Source: Streptomyces platensis
GTDB taxonomy: Bacteria; Actinomycetota; Actinomycetes; Streptomycetales; Streptomycetaceae
DNA: 64,000 nucleotides
Direction: 5' to 3'
Assembly: GCF_008704855.1 (NCBI RefSeq)
Contig: NZ_CP023691.1
Coordinates: 8,432,001-8,496,000, forward strand
Shown here: positions 33,759 to 42,972 of the stretch, one piece after another
Numbering within the stretch: the stretch's first letter is position 1
How the letters are laid out: each line of letters begins with the position of its first letter
Translations under genes and position numbers: made by a program
Notes under the pieces: generated by a model
The model's database searches: none
What the model saw: the letters and a program-made list of their open reading frames with translations, nothing else
Told to the model about the DNA's origin: nothing

Positions 33759-35750
33759 CTACCGCTTGACGCGGCCGCGGATGGCGAGGCCGGCGAAGCC
33801 GAGCAGGACTGGCTCAGCGATGCGGGAGACCATTTCGGTGTAAGTGCCGATGATGGTCAGGTCTTGGCCGGAGGAACGGAAGACCACCGAGTCGATGACC
33901 ACCCGCAGGGCTTTGTCGAACCGCTTGACCGTTATGCGGTCTCCATACGGGCCCTCGGGGTTGGCCGGCTCGGGGGTGTCGGTCGTCAGCGTGATGCTGC
34001 TGCTGGTGAGGGTGCCTGTGCTCTTCGGCTTTGGCTCGTCCTGCGGAAGGCCCCACAGCATCATCGCCAGCACGGTGGCGGTCATGGCCGCAAGCAGCCA
34101 GCCCAGGGCACGGGAGGCCCGTAGACCGTAGCCGGAGAGTGCCCAGTACGCGGTAAGCAGGACCCGCTCGCCGTGAGGGATTGCAGGGTCGTGGCGGCGC
34201 ATTTCCATCTCGCCGTAGTAGAAATCAGCCGCACCAGGCTCGTTCTTTCCGTCCTCAAAGGCCTTGCGCAGATGCCTGTATACCGGCGACAGCGCGGCCG
34301 GTTCCAGTACCTCCACCTGCTCCGGCGCGGGCATCCAACGGTCCGCGTCGATGCTCTGACCGGCGCGCCAGTGCTGCTCTTCGGCCAGCGTCCGGCGCGG
34401 TGTCCAGCGCACCAGCCGCAGCCCGCGCCTACGAAGCCCCAACGGCGCGACGGCCAAAGTGCACCTCCCCTCCAGACGCAGCTGGTCGAGATGGATGGCC
34501 CCGGTGAACAGGCACGCGGTGAGGTCTATGTCAGTGAGCACCAGATGTACTGCGTCGACACCCCGCACCGATACAGCACGCACGCGGGAGTCGTTCAGGC
34601 CAGGCTCGGCCAACTCTTTGCCGTAAAAGGCGAAGGGCTGGGGATGTGCAGCGACGCTCACCGGATACTCCAAAACCGCGTCACTCAAGTCCACGGAGGC
34701 GTGTCGCACCCGCAGTGCCGCAGTCGAGGCCCACCGTGTCCGGCGGCAGCGCAAGACCTTTGCCGCTGCCTCGATGGTCACAGCATTTGCGAACACCGCT
34801 TCCGACAGATCCAGCGCCTTTACACAGACCAGCGGCCCCAGCGCTGTAGCACGCTCGAACAGCACCCCTACGAACTCGGCGTTGCCGCCGATCTCCACAC
34901 CGCTGAAGCCGGTGTCACCGCCGATCTCCACCCGGTTGAACCTTGCGTCGCTGCCGATCTTCACCCCCTTGAACGCGGCGTCACCGTTGATCTTCGCCTC
35001 GTCAAACAAGGCGTTGCCGCCGATCTGTGCCCAGCCGAAACCGGAGTTGCCGCCGATCTCCGTTCGGAAGAACCTGGCGGTACCACCGATCTTCGCCCTC
35101 TCGAACCCTGCGTCACCGCCGATCTTCACCTTGCTGAACATGGCGTCGTAGCTGATCAGTGCCCAGTCGAACAGAGCATGGCCGCCGATCTCCGCTCGGT
35201 AGAAAAGGGCGGTACCACCGATCTTCGCCCTCTCGAACCTTGCGTCACCGCTGATCTTCGCCTCGCGGAACAAGGCGCTGCCGACGATTTGCGCCCCGCC
35301 GAACAGAGCGTGGCCGCTGATCTGCGCGCCACAGAACATGGTGGTGCCGCCGATCTTTGCCCTGCAGAACCCGGCACTGCCGTGGACCACCGCACCGTCG
35401 AACCGGGCATCGCCGCGGAACTCCACCCTGTCGAACCGGGCATCGCCGTCGAACCGCGCTTGCCTGAACCGAGCAGAACCCATGCAGGGCCCTTCTGTGG
35501 CGGAATCCGTGACAGCATCGAGCAGTTCGCTCAGCAGTTCGTCCGTAAATGGGGTGCCACAGTGGTCCACGTCGGAACCGGGCTGCAAACCAGTGAGGTA
35601 GGAGGAGCGGTCGGCATCGCTGAGGTGGGCGAGACACTCGGCATACGGCTCGACGCGTCGGCCGCGGCAGCCGATCGGGTCGGCGCTGTGACCACAAAGG
35701 GGCCATTCAGGTGTGCTGGCGGTAGACCCATCGGGTGCGGTGCTGGTCAT
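33759..35750 (-). CDS. Pentapeptide-repeat protein with C-terminal membrane module
   Basis: A 663-aa protein; ATG at 35750 chosen, without a clear ribosome-binding site (the frame is open to 35975). Residues 90-325 are tandem pentapeptide repeats, A-x-F with frequent I-G-G spacers (e.g. A-K-I-G-G-T-A-L-F-Y-R-A-E-I-G-G-H-A-L-F), forming a quadrilateral beta-helix. A second repeat block follows. Then D-F-Y-Y-G-E-M-E-M-R-R precedes a strong membrane span (L-G-W-L-L-A-A-M-T-A-T-V-L-A-M-M-L) at about 535-570, and the end (S-S-G-Q-D-L-T-I-I-G-T-Y-T-E-M then E-P-V-L-L-G-F-A-G-L-A-I) resembles a two-helix channel-like module. It may be a membrane effector or sensor. It separates the intact nuclease/immunity pair from its partial copy. 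Confidence 0.75.
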   Translation of the reverse strand: MTSTAPDGSTASTPEWPLCGHSADPIGCRGRRVEPYAECLAHLSDADRSSYLTGLQPGSDVDHCGTPFTDELLSELLDAVTDSATEGPCMGSARFRQARFDGDARFDRVEFRGDARFDGAVVHGSAGFCRAKIGGTTMFCGAQISGHALFGGAQIVGSALFREAKISGDARFERAKIGGTALFYRAEIGGHALFDWALISYDAMFSKVKIGGDAGFERAKIGGTARFFRTEIGGNSGFGWAQIGGNALFDEAKINGDAAFKGVKIGSDARFNRVEIGGDTGFSGVEIGGNAEFVGVLFERATALGPLVCVKALDLSEAVFANAVTIEAAAKVLRCRRTRWASTAALRVRHASVDLSDAVLEYPVSVAAHPQPFAFYGKELAEPGLNDSRVRAVSVRGVDAVHLVLTDIDLTACLFTGAIHLDQLRLEGRCTLAVAPLGLRRRGLRLVRWTPRRTLAEEQHWRAGQSIDADRWMPAPEQVEVLEPAALSPVYRHLRKAFEDGKNEPGAADFYYGEMEMRRHDPAIPHGERVLLTAYWALSGYGLRASRALGWLLAAMTATVLAMMLWGLPQDEPKPKSTGTLTSSSITLTTDTPEPANPEGPYGDRITVKRFDKALRVVIDSVVFRSSGQDLTIIGTYTEMVSRIAEPVLLGFAGLAIRGRVKR

Positions 35751-36021
35751 GCGAGAAGGGACGCAGGGCAGAGGCCGCACAGTTGCCGCCGCGACGCGGT
35801 CCGGTTGCGAGCCGTGCTGTACCCGTCGCTGAAGCCGCCGCCGGTCCGGCGCCGTTCCCGGCAGCACCCCGGAGTTCGGCCAAGCGCTCGCGTTGCCCGT
35901 CGCCCTGAGCAATGCTCCGTTGTTGAAAGGGTGTTCAAGTACCCACGAATCCGGATGACCGGATCGGGGCCGCACTGCCGAATCCGGGGGCTACACAGCG
36001 CCGAGAAGTTCGCCGGCGGGG

Positions 36022-36108
36022 GAGCAGCACGCACAGGGCGGCTATCTCAGCTCCTTCTATGTTGCCCAGCGTGTGATGAACAAGGACAAGTTCTGGGTGG
36101 CGGTGTAG
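36022..36108 (+). pseudogene. Displaced copy of the NucA/NucB toxin C-terminal tip
   Basis: These 87 bp repeat, with only four base differences, the last 29 codons of the nuclease gene at 31915-32931 (E-Q-H-A-Q-G-G-Y-L-S-S-F-Y, then V-M-N-K-D-K-F-W-V-A-V and stop). There is no upstream toxin body: the sequence before 36022 belongs to the pentapeptide gene's upstream region. It is an orphan tip, the classical footprint of toxin-cassette exchange. Confidence 0.8.
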
Positions 36109-36116
36109 AGGAGTAG

Positions 36117-36501
36117 TGGACGCACCTGGGCACTTCGCCGTTGTGATGACCGGCACCGAGACCGGCGACGTCCGCGTCAGCGTCGACATCCGCGCCACCG
36201 CCCCCAGGAGGTCGACCTCGATGCCTGGGACGAGGTCGTCGAGGTCAGCCTTTCCCTGCCCGGCCGCAGACGCGGTGTGACGACGTTCAATGTCGATGAT
36301 TTCGACCTGCCCGACTTTCCCGGGCCCGGCCCCTACCGGGTCAGGGTCTATGCCCGCGGCCGCGACCAAGGCCAGGATCTGCTGATGGTCGAGGACGACC
36401 CCGTCGAGGAACACCTCATCCTTGTCTGGCCAGCCCCGCCCGCGTCGGAAACGGTGCACAAACTCACCGACGCCGACGGAGCCATGATTCGCGCCTCATG
36501 A
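36117..36501 (+). pseudogene. Truncated, frameshifted copy of the nuclease immunity gene
   Basis: It aligns with 33060-33463. The first 38 codons are deleted (junction right after GAGGAGTAG), 18 bp between two TTCGC repeats are deleted, and one C is missing in a C-run near 36205, shifting the frame. From 36277 it reads F-N-V-D-D-F-D-L-P-D-F-P-G and on to the same end as the intact gene. Without its N-terminal half it is unlikely to give protection, but the 3' part is well preserved. Confidence 0.75.
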
Positions 36502-36523
36502 ACCGTATTGGCTGAGGGGCGAC

Positions 36524-37258
36524 TCAGCTGGCCGGGAGTTTGGCGACTGCGGCTTTGATGTGCCCGTCGACCAGGGCGGGTGCGCCCACGAGCATCACCA
36601 GCACGTTGCCGCGGCGGACGGCGGCCGTCTTGAGCACGGAGGTTCCTCCTGGCCCGTTGAGCGTGGTCGTGTACGCGTAGGCGTCGGGACCTGGCCTGGG
36701 GGCGGAATCTTTGTGCACCGTGACAGTGAGTGGGGTACTGCCGGAGGTCATGGTGTATGTGGGACAGGACGTCTGGGCGTGCATGAGCCTGCGTAGCCCT
36801 GCGGACAGCTTGGACGGCGTATCGCTGTGGAGCTCCTCGCCCAGCTCGGAGTCCGCGCCGAACGTGAAGCCGGCGGAGGTCTTCGTCGCGAACTGCACTT
36901 CGTCGCTGTGTTTGCTCAGCTCTTCCAGCGCGGGGCAGCCGCTCATTCCTACGTCGTCGTACCGGTGAGGGTCGGCGGCCTTCTTATCGTCGTCGGGAGT
37001 CTCGGTCTGCGTGTACCCCGGCCCTAGGTCATCGGTGGTCAGCAGGTAGCGACGCAGCCGTTGGCCCTGGACAGGCTTGAGGTCGGTGGGGGAGAGCCCC
37101 GGGGAGGCCGCAGAACCGGGATCTGCAGCCCGGGAGGCTGTTGGCTCGGTGTCGTGCTTGCCAGTGGCAGGCGTACTGCTGCATCCGGTCGCCAGCGCCA
37201 GGACCCCGCAGGCAGCCGCTGCCGCCGCCCCACTGATTCGACGCTGCTTAGTTTGCAC
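36524..37258 (-). CDS. Lipoprotein of unknown function
   Basis: A 244-aa protein from the GTG at 37258, preceded by GGGGG at about 10-14 bp. The leader ends in L-A-L-A-T-G-C-S-S, a lipobox, so it is anchored to the outer face. A Thr/Pro/Ala-rich tether leads to a beta-rich domain (R-R-Y-L-L-T-T-D-D-L-G-P-G-Y, M-S-G-C-P-A-L-E-E-L, L-T-V-T-V-H-K-D, V-L-V-M-L-V-G-A-P-A-L). Such sensor-like lipoproteins are common in Streptomyces. It is convergent with the immunity relic and independent of the toxin genes. Confidence 0.75.
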   Translation of the reverse strand: MQTKQRRISGAAAAAACGVLALATGCSSTPATGKHDTEPTASRAADPGSAASPGLSPTDLKPVQGQRLRRYLLTTDDLGPGYTQTETPDDDKKAADPHRYDDVGMSGCPALEELSKHSDEVQFATKTSAGFTFGADSELGEELHSDTPSKLSAGLRRLMHAQTSCPTYTMTSGSTPLTVTVHKDSAPRPGPDAYAYTTTLNGPGGTSVLKTAAVRRGNVLVMLVGAPALVDGHIKAAVAKLPAS

Positions 37259-37501
37259 TGGCCAACCCCCGTTATCGACAACGGACATAACCATATCGAC
37301 GCCTGATCTTCCGAGGGCGCGAAGCCCGTGGGATGGCCTGATCATTTGCTCGATCTGGCCCGAGTAATGCGTGGCGTGAGGTCTCACAGCGCGCGAGGTG
37401 AAGGGCGATGAGCTAGTGCCGCATCAAGCAACGTTCGCCCCGTCGTGCCGGACGGGCCCGCGGCAGGTAGCCGTTGGATGCGGTCCACGTAGTCTCGCGG
37501 G

Positions 37502-37885
37502 GTGCAATCTCATCTGAGCTTCGAGTACCCTCCCGCGCTGCCTCACGGGGTGGTGGTCGAGACGTTGCAGCAGGCTCTGCGTAACCGCTCAGCAGAGGGC
37601 GAGGCGGCGGGAGTCCTCGTCGGCACCGAGTTGAACGACGACGACGCGGAGTTCGTCAAGCACTGGTGCGTGCAGGTCGGGGCGCGGGCTGTGTCGGGCA
37701 GTCCGCTGCTCGGGCTGGCTGGGCTGTGCCTGGGCCATACCGCGCGACGCTTTGGGCATCTCAGCGATGAGGCCCGTGCCCTTGCGGAGTCGCTGGCGGC
37801 GCGGGCTGAGGCGGACCCGTCGGATGTGGACGGTCGGGCCCTCGACAGCTTTGACGATGTCCGGAGCTTCCTTCACCTGTGGTGA
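37502..37885 (+). CDS. Small helical protein, possible orphan immunity
   Basis: A 127-aa protein starting at GTG. It is alpha-helical: L-P-H-G-V-V-V-E-T-L-Q-Q-A-L, L-L-G-L-A-G-L-C-L-G-H-T-A-R-R-F-G, L-A-E-S-L-A-A-R-A-E-A-D-P and L-D-S-F-D-D-V-R-S-F. The R-R-F-G-x-L...L-x-D-V-R-x-F layout, HEAT-repeat-like, is often seen next to polymorphic toxins in Streptomyces. It stands 320 bp upstream of the RHS nuclease gene with no toxin before it, so it may be an immunity gene left from a lost toxin. Family not certain. Confidence 0.55.
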   Translation: MQSHLSFEYPPALPHGVVVETLQQALRNRSAEGEAAGVLVGTELNDDDAEFVKHWCVQVGARAVSGSPLLGLAGLCLGHTARRFGHLSDEARALAESLAARAEADPSDVDGRALDSFDDVRSFLHLW

Positions 37886-38205
37886 CGTCGCCTGATGCCG
37901 CTGCTGTTGCAGGTCAGGCTGTGTTGAGTCGTCGGCGGTGCGGCTGAAGGGCGGCGTGGTCAACTTCACGGGCCGATGGCGCGCTCGCTGACTGCACGCT
38001 GATCTCTTGGCGAATCGAGGAGCAATGGAGACCCTGGGCAATCCCGCCAAGGCCGCACCACCGCCCGCACCGCGACTGGTGGCGAAGGGCCGACGCATCA
38101 GCAGGGATCCGGGCGCCACGGCCGACTTGATTCCGCCTTGAGGAACGTCTGCCCAGGTGAGAGCGTGTGATCATCTGACTGGCTGTATGCGGGGGCTGTT
38201 TTTGC
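37886..38205 (+). other. Upstream region of the RHS nuclease gene with one tiny ORF
   Basis: These 320 bp probably hold the promoter of the RHS gene. A 38-codon ORF at 38025-38141 has a good ribosome-binding site (GAGGAG) and reads R-L-V-A-K-G-R-R-I-S-R-D-P-G-A-T-A-D; it could be a peptide or the tail of a lost gene. Nothing else is seen. Confidence 0.35.
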
Positions 38206-41200
38206 ATGGGTGTTGTGCTGCCTGGGTGGGCGGACGAAGTTCTCGACATCATCGGGGTCTCCTGGCCCAATGTGGACGAGGACGACTATCGCGAGATGGC
38301 CGACGCCATGCGGGAGTTCGCCGACGATATCGACGAAGGCGCGAATGAAGCCCATACCGCGATCCAGGGGCTCGTCTCCTCGGCAGGCGGTTCGGTCGCC
38401 GTCGAGGCATTGAACGCCCACTGGAGCAAGATCAACGGTACGCACCTGAAGAATCTGGGGGAGTGCGGCCGTATGGCGGCCACTGCCTTGGACGGCGTCG
38501 CCACTCTCATCGAGGGTGCCAAACTCGGGGCGATCGTCCAACTCGGCATCCTGGCGGCCGAGGTGATTGCCGCTCAGGTTGCGGCTCCTTTCACCCTCGG
38601 GCTCTCCGAGGTCGGTGCGCTGGCTGCCACTCAGGCCACTCGCGTGATCGTGAAGCGGTTGTTCAAGGAGGTCTGCCAGCAGGTCGCCGAACAGGTCATC
38701 AGCATGGCGCTGACGCCCGTCGAGGAAGCGCTCGGCGCAATGGTCGGTGACTTGGTCGTCCAACTGGGGGCCAACGCCCTCGGCGTCCAGGACGGCGTGG
38801 ACCTGGGGCACACTGCGCGGGCCGGCAAGGAAGGCTTCACCCAGGGTGTCCAGGGCGCCAAGGAGTCCGCGAAATCAGCCGCTGACAACCCGATGGAACT
38901 CCTCAGTGCCGGCGGCCACGGCGGCGGTGGGTCGGGCGGCGGCTCCCGGGGCGGAGGGGGGTTCAGTCATGATCCCGAGGAACACGACCGGGTCGTGACA
39001 GGCCTTCAGAGTGCGGGCGGTACCTTCCGCAACAAGGCCGGTGGCAAGATCGGCCGGGCCAAGAGCCATCACGGTCGTACCCGCGGCAAGGACGCCATCG
39101 CTGATGCGGCGAACGCGATGCTCGACAAGGTCATCGACGGCATTGAGGACGGCGTCAAGAAGACCGCCAAGCACCTCGACGACAACATGACTCGCGGCAT
39201 CAAGCAGATGGCCAAGAACCATCACGAGAACGATCAGAAGCTCTCCGATCACTTCAAAAGCCTCGGCCAGGGGCCCTCTAAGGATCCCAAGGCTCCGCCC
39301 GGCGGACGCGGCAACGGGCTGGGCGGGAAGAAAAGCGGCGGGGCTGAGTGGAAGGCAAGGGACCAGCTCAACAAGGAGCACCCCAACAACAACACGCGGG
39401 TAGACCTCACCAAGAAGGGGTGCGGCGACCCAGTAGACGTCGCCACCGGGCGTGTGTACCTCACTGAGACGGACATCGTCCTGCCCAGCGCCACCATGCC
39501 CCTGGTCTTCCGCCGAAAGTTCGAGTCGTCGTGCCGCGTCGGCCGCCATATCGGCCCGTCCTGGACCTCAACCATCGATCAGCGCCTTGAGATCGATGAG
39601 CAGGGCATCGTCTTCGTCACCGAAGATGGCATGCTCCTTTCCTACCCCATCCCTGAGCTTGGGCAGTCTGCCCTGCCGGCCCGTGGCCCTCGCTGGCCAC
39701 TGACGAGTGCGGAGCATGGCGACTGGACCGTCCACAACCCTGACAGTGGGCTCACCCGCTACTTCACCGAAGCCCAGCACTCGCCCGGCCTGGCCCTGCT
39801 GGACGAGATCACCGACCGCAACGGCAACCACATCACCTTCGACTACGACGACCAGACCGGCGCTCCCCTGGCGATGCGTCACTCAGGTGGCTACCACCTG
39901 AAGTTCACCAGCGACGAGCACAGCCGTGTTACCGCCCTGCATTTGGCAGACGGTGCAGAAGACGGCTCGGATGTGCTGGTGATGACCTACGGTCACGACG
40001 ACGCCGGGAACCTCACCGAAGTAACCAACTCCAGTGGCGTTCCGAACCAGTTCGAATACGACCACGAGCACCGGATGACCGCCTGGGTCGACACCAACGG
40101 CAGCCGCTACGAGTACACCTATGACCAGCAAAGCCGGTGCATATCCCAGGGAGGTAGCGACGGTCACCTGCGCTACACCTACGTCTACGGCTCATTGGAT
40201 CCGCAGACAGGGCACCGCATCACCGCCGCGACGAACTCCCTCGGACACACCACCAGCTACCAGATCAACGAACACCTCCAGATGGTCGCCGAGACAGACC
40301 CGCTCGGTAACACCACGCACACCACTTTTGACGACGCTGATCGTCCGATCAGTGTCACTGATCCTCTCGGACACACCACCCGCTACATCCGGGATGAACA
40401 CGGCCGATTGACCACTGTGCACCTGCCGGACGGGTCGCAGACGCATGCTTCCTACAACGAGCTCAACCTGCCCACCGAGGTCATCGAACTCGGCGGACGC
40501 GCGTGGCGCTACTCGTACGACGAGCGCGGAAACCGGCTCACGCAGACGGATCCGGCAGGGGCCACCACCCACTACTCCTATAGCCAGGCCGGGCACCTCA
40601 CCTCGGTCACCGACGCTTTCGGCGCCACGACGGTGATGACCACCAATGCCGCCGGTCTCAGTCTCTCGGTCACCGATCCTCAAGGAGCTACAGCCTTCTG
40701 CAGCCGGGATGAATTCGGGCGTATCACCCGCACAACAGACCCGGCCGGCAACACCATGCACATGCGCTGGAGCGTCGAGGGACAGCGCACCTGGCGCCAG
40801 CTCGCCGATGGCTCCCAAGAAAAATGGGGATGGGATGGAGAAGGCAACCTCACCTCCTACACCGACCGTAACGGTCGCACCACCACACACAGTGTGACCC
40901 GGTTCGACCAGCCCGCCGCCACCACCAACAGCGACGGAAACCACTTCAGCTTCACCCACGACACCGAGCTTCGCCTGACGGCCGTCACAGGACCACACGG
41001 CCGCAGCTGGACATACACCTACGACCCTGCGGGCCGCCTGGCCGCGGAAACCGACTTCGACGGCCGCACCCTGACCTACCAGCACGACGCCGCAGGCCGT
41101 GTCATCGCCCGTACCAACGGGGCAGGACAGACCCTTCGCTTCGAACACGACAGCCTCGGCCAAGTCGTCCGACTTCTCGACGATGACGGGCCGGTGGCCA

Positions 41201-42972
41201 CCTACCGCTATGCCAGCACAGGAGCCGTGACAGAGGCTGTCAATGCGAGCGCCCGCATCACGATTACACGGGACCGGCAAGGCGGCTTCACCGACGAATC
41301 CGTCAACGGACGAGTCCTGCGTCGCGGCCACGATCTGATGGGCCGGCTCACCAGCCGTCGTACCCCCATCGGCGCAACCAGCAGCTGGACCTTCGACGAG
41401 ACGGACGACGTCACCACATACGTCACCGCCGACCACATCTTGCACCTGTCCCACGACGCCTTGGGCCACGAGACGAGCAGAACGCTCGATGACACTCTCT
41501 CCCTCACGCACGCGTGGGACTTCGCCGGGCACATCACTCACCAGGCAGTGAACTCCTCACACGGAACAACCGTCGAGCGGTTCTTCCGCTACCGTCAGGA
41601 CGGCCGCCTCGAGTCCGTGAACGACCACCTAACCGGCAGCCGCAGTTTCACGCGGGACCGCACAGGCAGGGTCACCGGCGTGGAAGCGGAGGGATGGAGC
41701 GAGCACTACGGCTACACCTCCGCGGGCGACCAGAAAGCTGCATCGTGGTCATCCAGGCTGCCCGGCCAGGGCGCAACGGGAGAGCGCGACTATCTCGGAT
41801 CGCGGGTTAGCCGTGCAGGGCGCACCCATTACCAATATGACGCGCAAGGTCGCGTCATCATGCGACAGCGCACTCTCCTGAGCCGCAAGCCGGACACCTG
41901 GCGCTATACCTGGAACGCGGAAGACCGGCTCATTAGGGCCATCACGCCCGATGGCTGTACCTGGCACTACCGGTACGACGCGCTAGGCCGGCGCATCGGC
42001 AAACAGCGCCACGACACCCAAGGGCAGCTGCTGGAAGAGACCGTATTCACCTGGGACGGACACCTCTTGGTTGAGGAGTCCACCCAAGGCGCCCGGTCCC
42101 GGATCGTCCTTACCTGGGACTACCTCGGCGAACGCCCCATCTCCCAGACCGAACGCAAGATTGACGTCAGCAGCGGACAAGAGACTGACCGCCGCTTCTT
42201 CCTCATCGTCACCAGCCCGGTCGGCACTCCCACCGAACTCGTCGACGAGAACGGCACCGTCGCCTGGCGAGCCCAAAGCACCCTGTGGGGCGTCACCGCC
42301 TGGAACCGCGACAGCACCGCCTACACACCGCTGCGCGCAGCTGGCCAGTATCACGACCGGGAAACCGGACTCCACTACAACTTCAACCGCTACTACGACC
42401 CGGAGCTCGGCCGCTACCTTTCCCCTGACCCGCTCGGCCTTGGGCCCGCAGCCAACCACTACGCCTACGTCGATGATCCACTCGCATTCACCGACCCCCT
42501 GGGCCTTGCCAAAAAATGCAGGCAAGACGTCACCTGGGGCGGGCGCGTTGCATGGCATAGAGACCACCGCGGCCGCCACTACGAAATGAATGCGACGATT
42601 AATCGGGATATGCTGGACGAAGGCACAAAAGCGCAAGAAAGCATACGTCCCCCCGGATTCCTGGGTGGTGACCCCTACGGACACTCGCGAGGCCACATGC
42701 TGGCCAAGCGTCTTGGCGGCACCGGAGATGAAGAAGATAACCTATTCACCATCTCCCAGAACCCAACAAACACTCCGCAGATGAGCAAATATGAAGACAT
42801 TGTCTACCAGCAGGTGAAAAAGCACGGCTCTGCAACCTACAATGTCTATCTCGAATACGCTGACGACAACGCGAAAATTCCCAAGTGGATTCAGATGGAG
42901 GCCTTCGACCACCGCGGTAATCTTCTCTTCGATAAGCAACTCCCCCCAAACCCGGCCCACCTGGACGAGTGA
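38206..42972 (+). CDS. RHS polymorphic toxin with NS_2-type nuclease tip, probable type VII secretion substrate
   Basis: A 1588-aa protein from the ATG at 38206, G-rich sequence upstream. There is no signal peptide. The N-terminal 200 residues are helical (M-A-D-A-M-R-E-F-A-D-D-I-D-E-G, H-W-S-K-I-N-G-T-H-L), resembling WXG/LXG-type export domains, and a Gly-rich linker follows. A DUF6531-like entry (G-D-P-V-D-V-A-T-G-R-V-Y-L-T-E-T-D) starts the RHS shell with many YD repeats. The core ends G-L-H-Y-N-F-N-R-Y-Y-D-P-E-L-G-R-Y-L-S-P-D-P. The last 153 residues are a beta-beta-alpha-metal nuclease: G-H-S-R-G-H-M-L-A-K-R-L-G-G with H1497, then D-N-L-F and N-P-T-N. Coupled to a SUKH immunity gene. 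The tip DNA is visibly lower in GC. Confidence 0.85.
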   Translation: MGVVLPGWADEVLDIIGVSWPNVDEDDYREMADAMREFADDIDEGANEAHTAIQGLVSSAGGSVAVEALNAHWSKINGTHLKNLGECGRMAATALDGVATLIEGAKLGAIVQLGILAAEVIAAQVAAPFTLGLSEVGALAATQATRVIVKRLFKEVCQQVAEQVISMALTPVEEALGAMVGDLVVQLGANALGVQDGVDLGHTARAGKEGFTQGVQGAKESAKSAADNPMELLSAGGHGGGGSGGGSRGGGGFSHDPEEHDRVVTGLQSAGGTFRNKAGGKIGRAKSHHGRTRGKDAIADAANAMLDKVIDGIEDGVKKTAKHLDDNMTRGIKQMAKNHHENDQKLSDHFKSLGQGPSKDPKAPPGGRGNGLGGKKSGGAEWKARDQLNKEHPNNNTRVDLTKKGCGDPVDVATGRVYLTETDIVLPSATMPLVFRRKFESSCRVGRHIGPSWTSTIDQRLEIDEQGIVFVTEDGMLLSYPIPELGQSALPARGPRWPLTSAEHGDWTVHNPDSGLTRYFTEAQHSPGLALLDEITDRNGNHITFDYDDQTGAPLAMRHSGGYHLKFTSDEHSRVTALHLADGAEDGSDVLVMTYGHDDAGNLTEVTNSSGVPNQFEYDHEHRMTAWVDTNGSRYEYTYDQQSRCISQGGSDGHLRYTYVYGSLDPQTGHRITAATNSLGHTTSYQINEHLQMVAETDPLGNTTHTTFDDADRPISVTDPLGHTTRYIRDEHGRLTTVHLPDGSQTHASYNELNLPTEVIELGGRAWRYSYDERGNRLTQTDPAGATTHYSYSQAGHLTSVTDAFGATTVMTTNAAGLSLSVTDPQGATAFCSRDEFGRITRTTDPAGNTMHMRWSVEGQRTWRQLADGSQEKWGWDGEGNLTSYTDRNGRTTTHSVTRFDQPAATTNSDGNHFSFTHDTELRLTAVTGPHGRSWTYTYDPAGRLAAETDFDGRTLTYQHDAAGRVIARTNGAGQTLRFEHDSLGQVVRLLDDDGPVATYRYASTGAVTEAVNASARITITRDRQGGFTDESVNGRVLRRGHDLMGRLTSRRTPIGATSSWTFDETDDVTTYVTADHILHLSHDALGHETSRTLDDTLSLTHAWDFAGHITHQAVNSSHGTTVERFFRYRQDGRLESVNDHLTGSRSFTRDRTGRVTGVEAEGWSEHYGYTSAGDQKAASWSSRLPGQGATGERDYLGSRVSRAGRTHYQYDAQGRVIMRQRTLLSRKPDTWRYTWNAEDRLIRAITPDGCTWHYRYDALGRRIGKQRHDTQGQLLEETVFTWDGHLLVEESTQGARSRIVLTWDYLGERPISQTERKIDVSSGQETDRRFFLIVTSPVGTPTELVDENGTVAWRAQSTLWGVTAWNRDSTAYTPLRAAGQYHDRETGLHYNFNRYYDPELGRYLSPDPLGLGPAANHYAYVDDPLAFTDPLGLAKKCRQDVTWGGRVAWHRDHRGRHYEMNATINRDMLDEGTKAQESIRPPGFLGGDPYGHSRGHMLAKRLGGTGDEEDNLFTISQNPTNTPQMSKYEDIVYQQVKKHGSATYNVYLEYADDNAKIPKWIQMEAFDHRGNLLFDKQLPPNPAHLDE

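Noticed and set aside
34870..35480. Regularly spaced short DNA repeats resembling a CRISPR array
   Set aside because: Spacing follows the 15-bp pentapeptide period and the frame is coding; there are no unique spacers and no cas genes. No CRISPR array is seen in the window.
34173..36116. 647-codon plus-strand ORF
   Set aside because: Mirror of the pentapeptide-repeat gene; its apparent repeats are the complement of the I-G-G pentapeptides.
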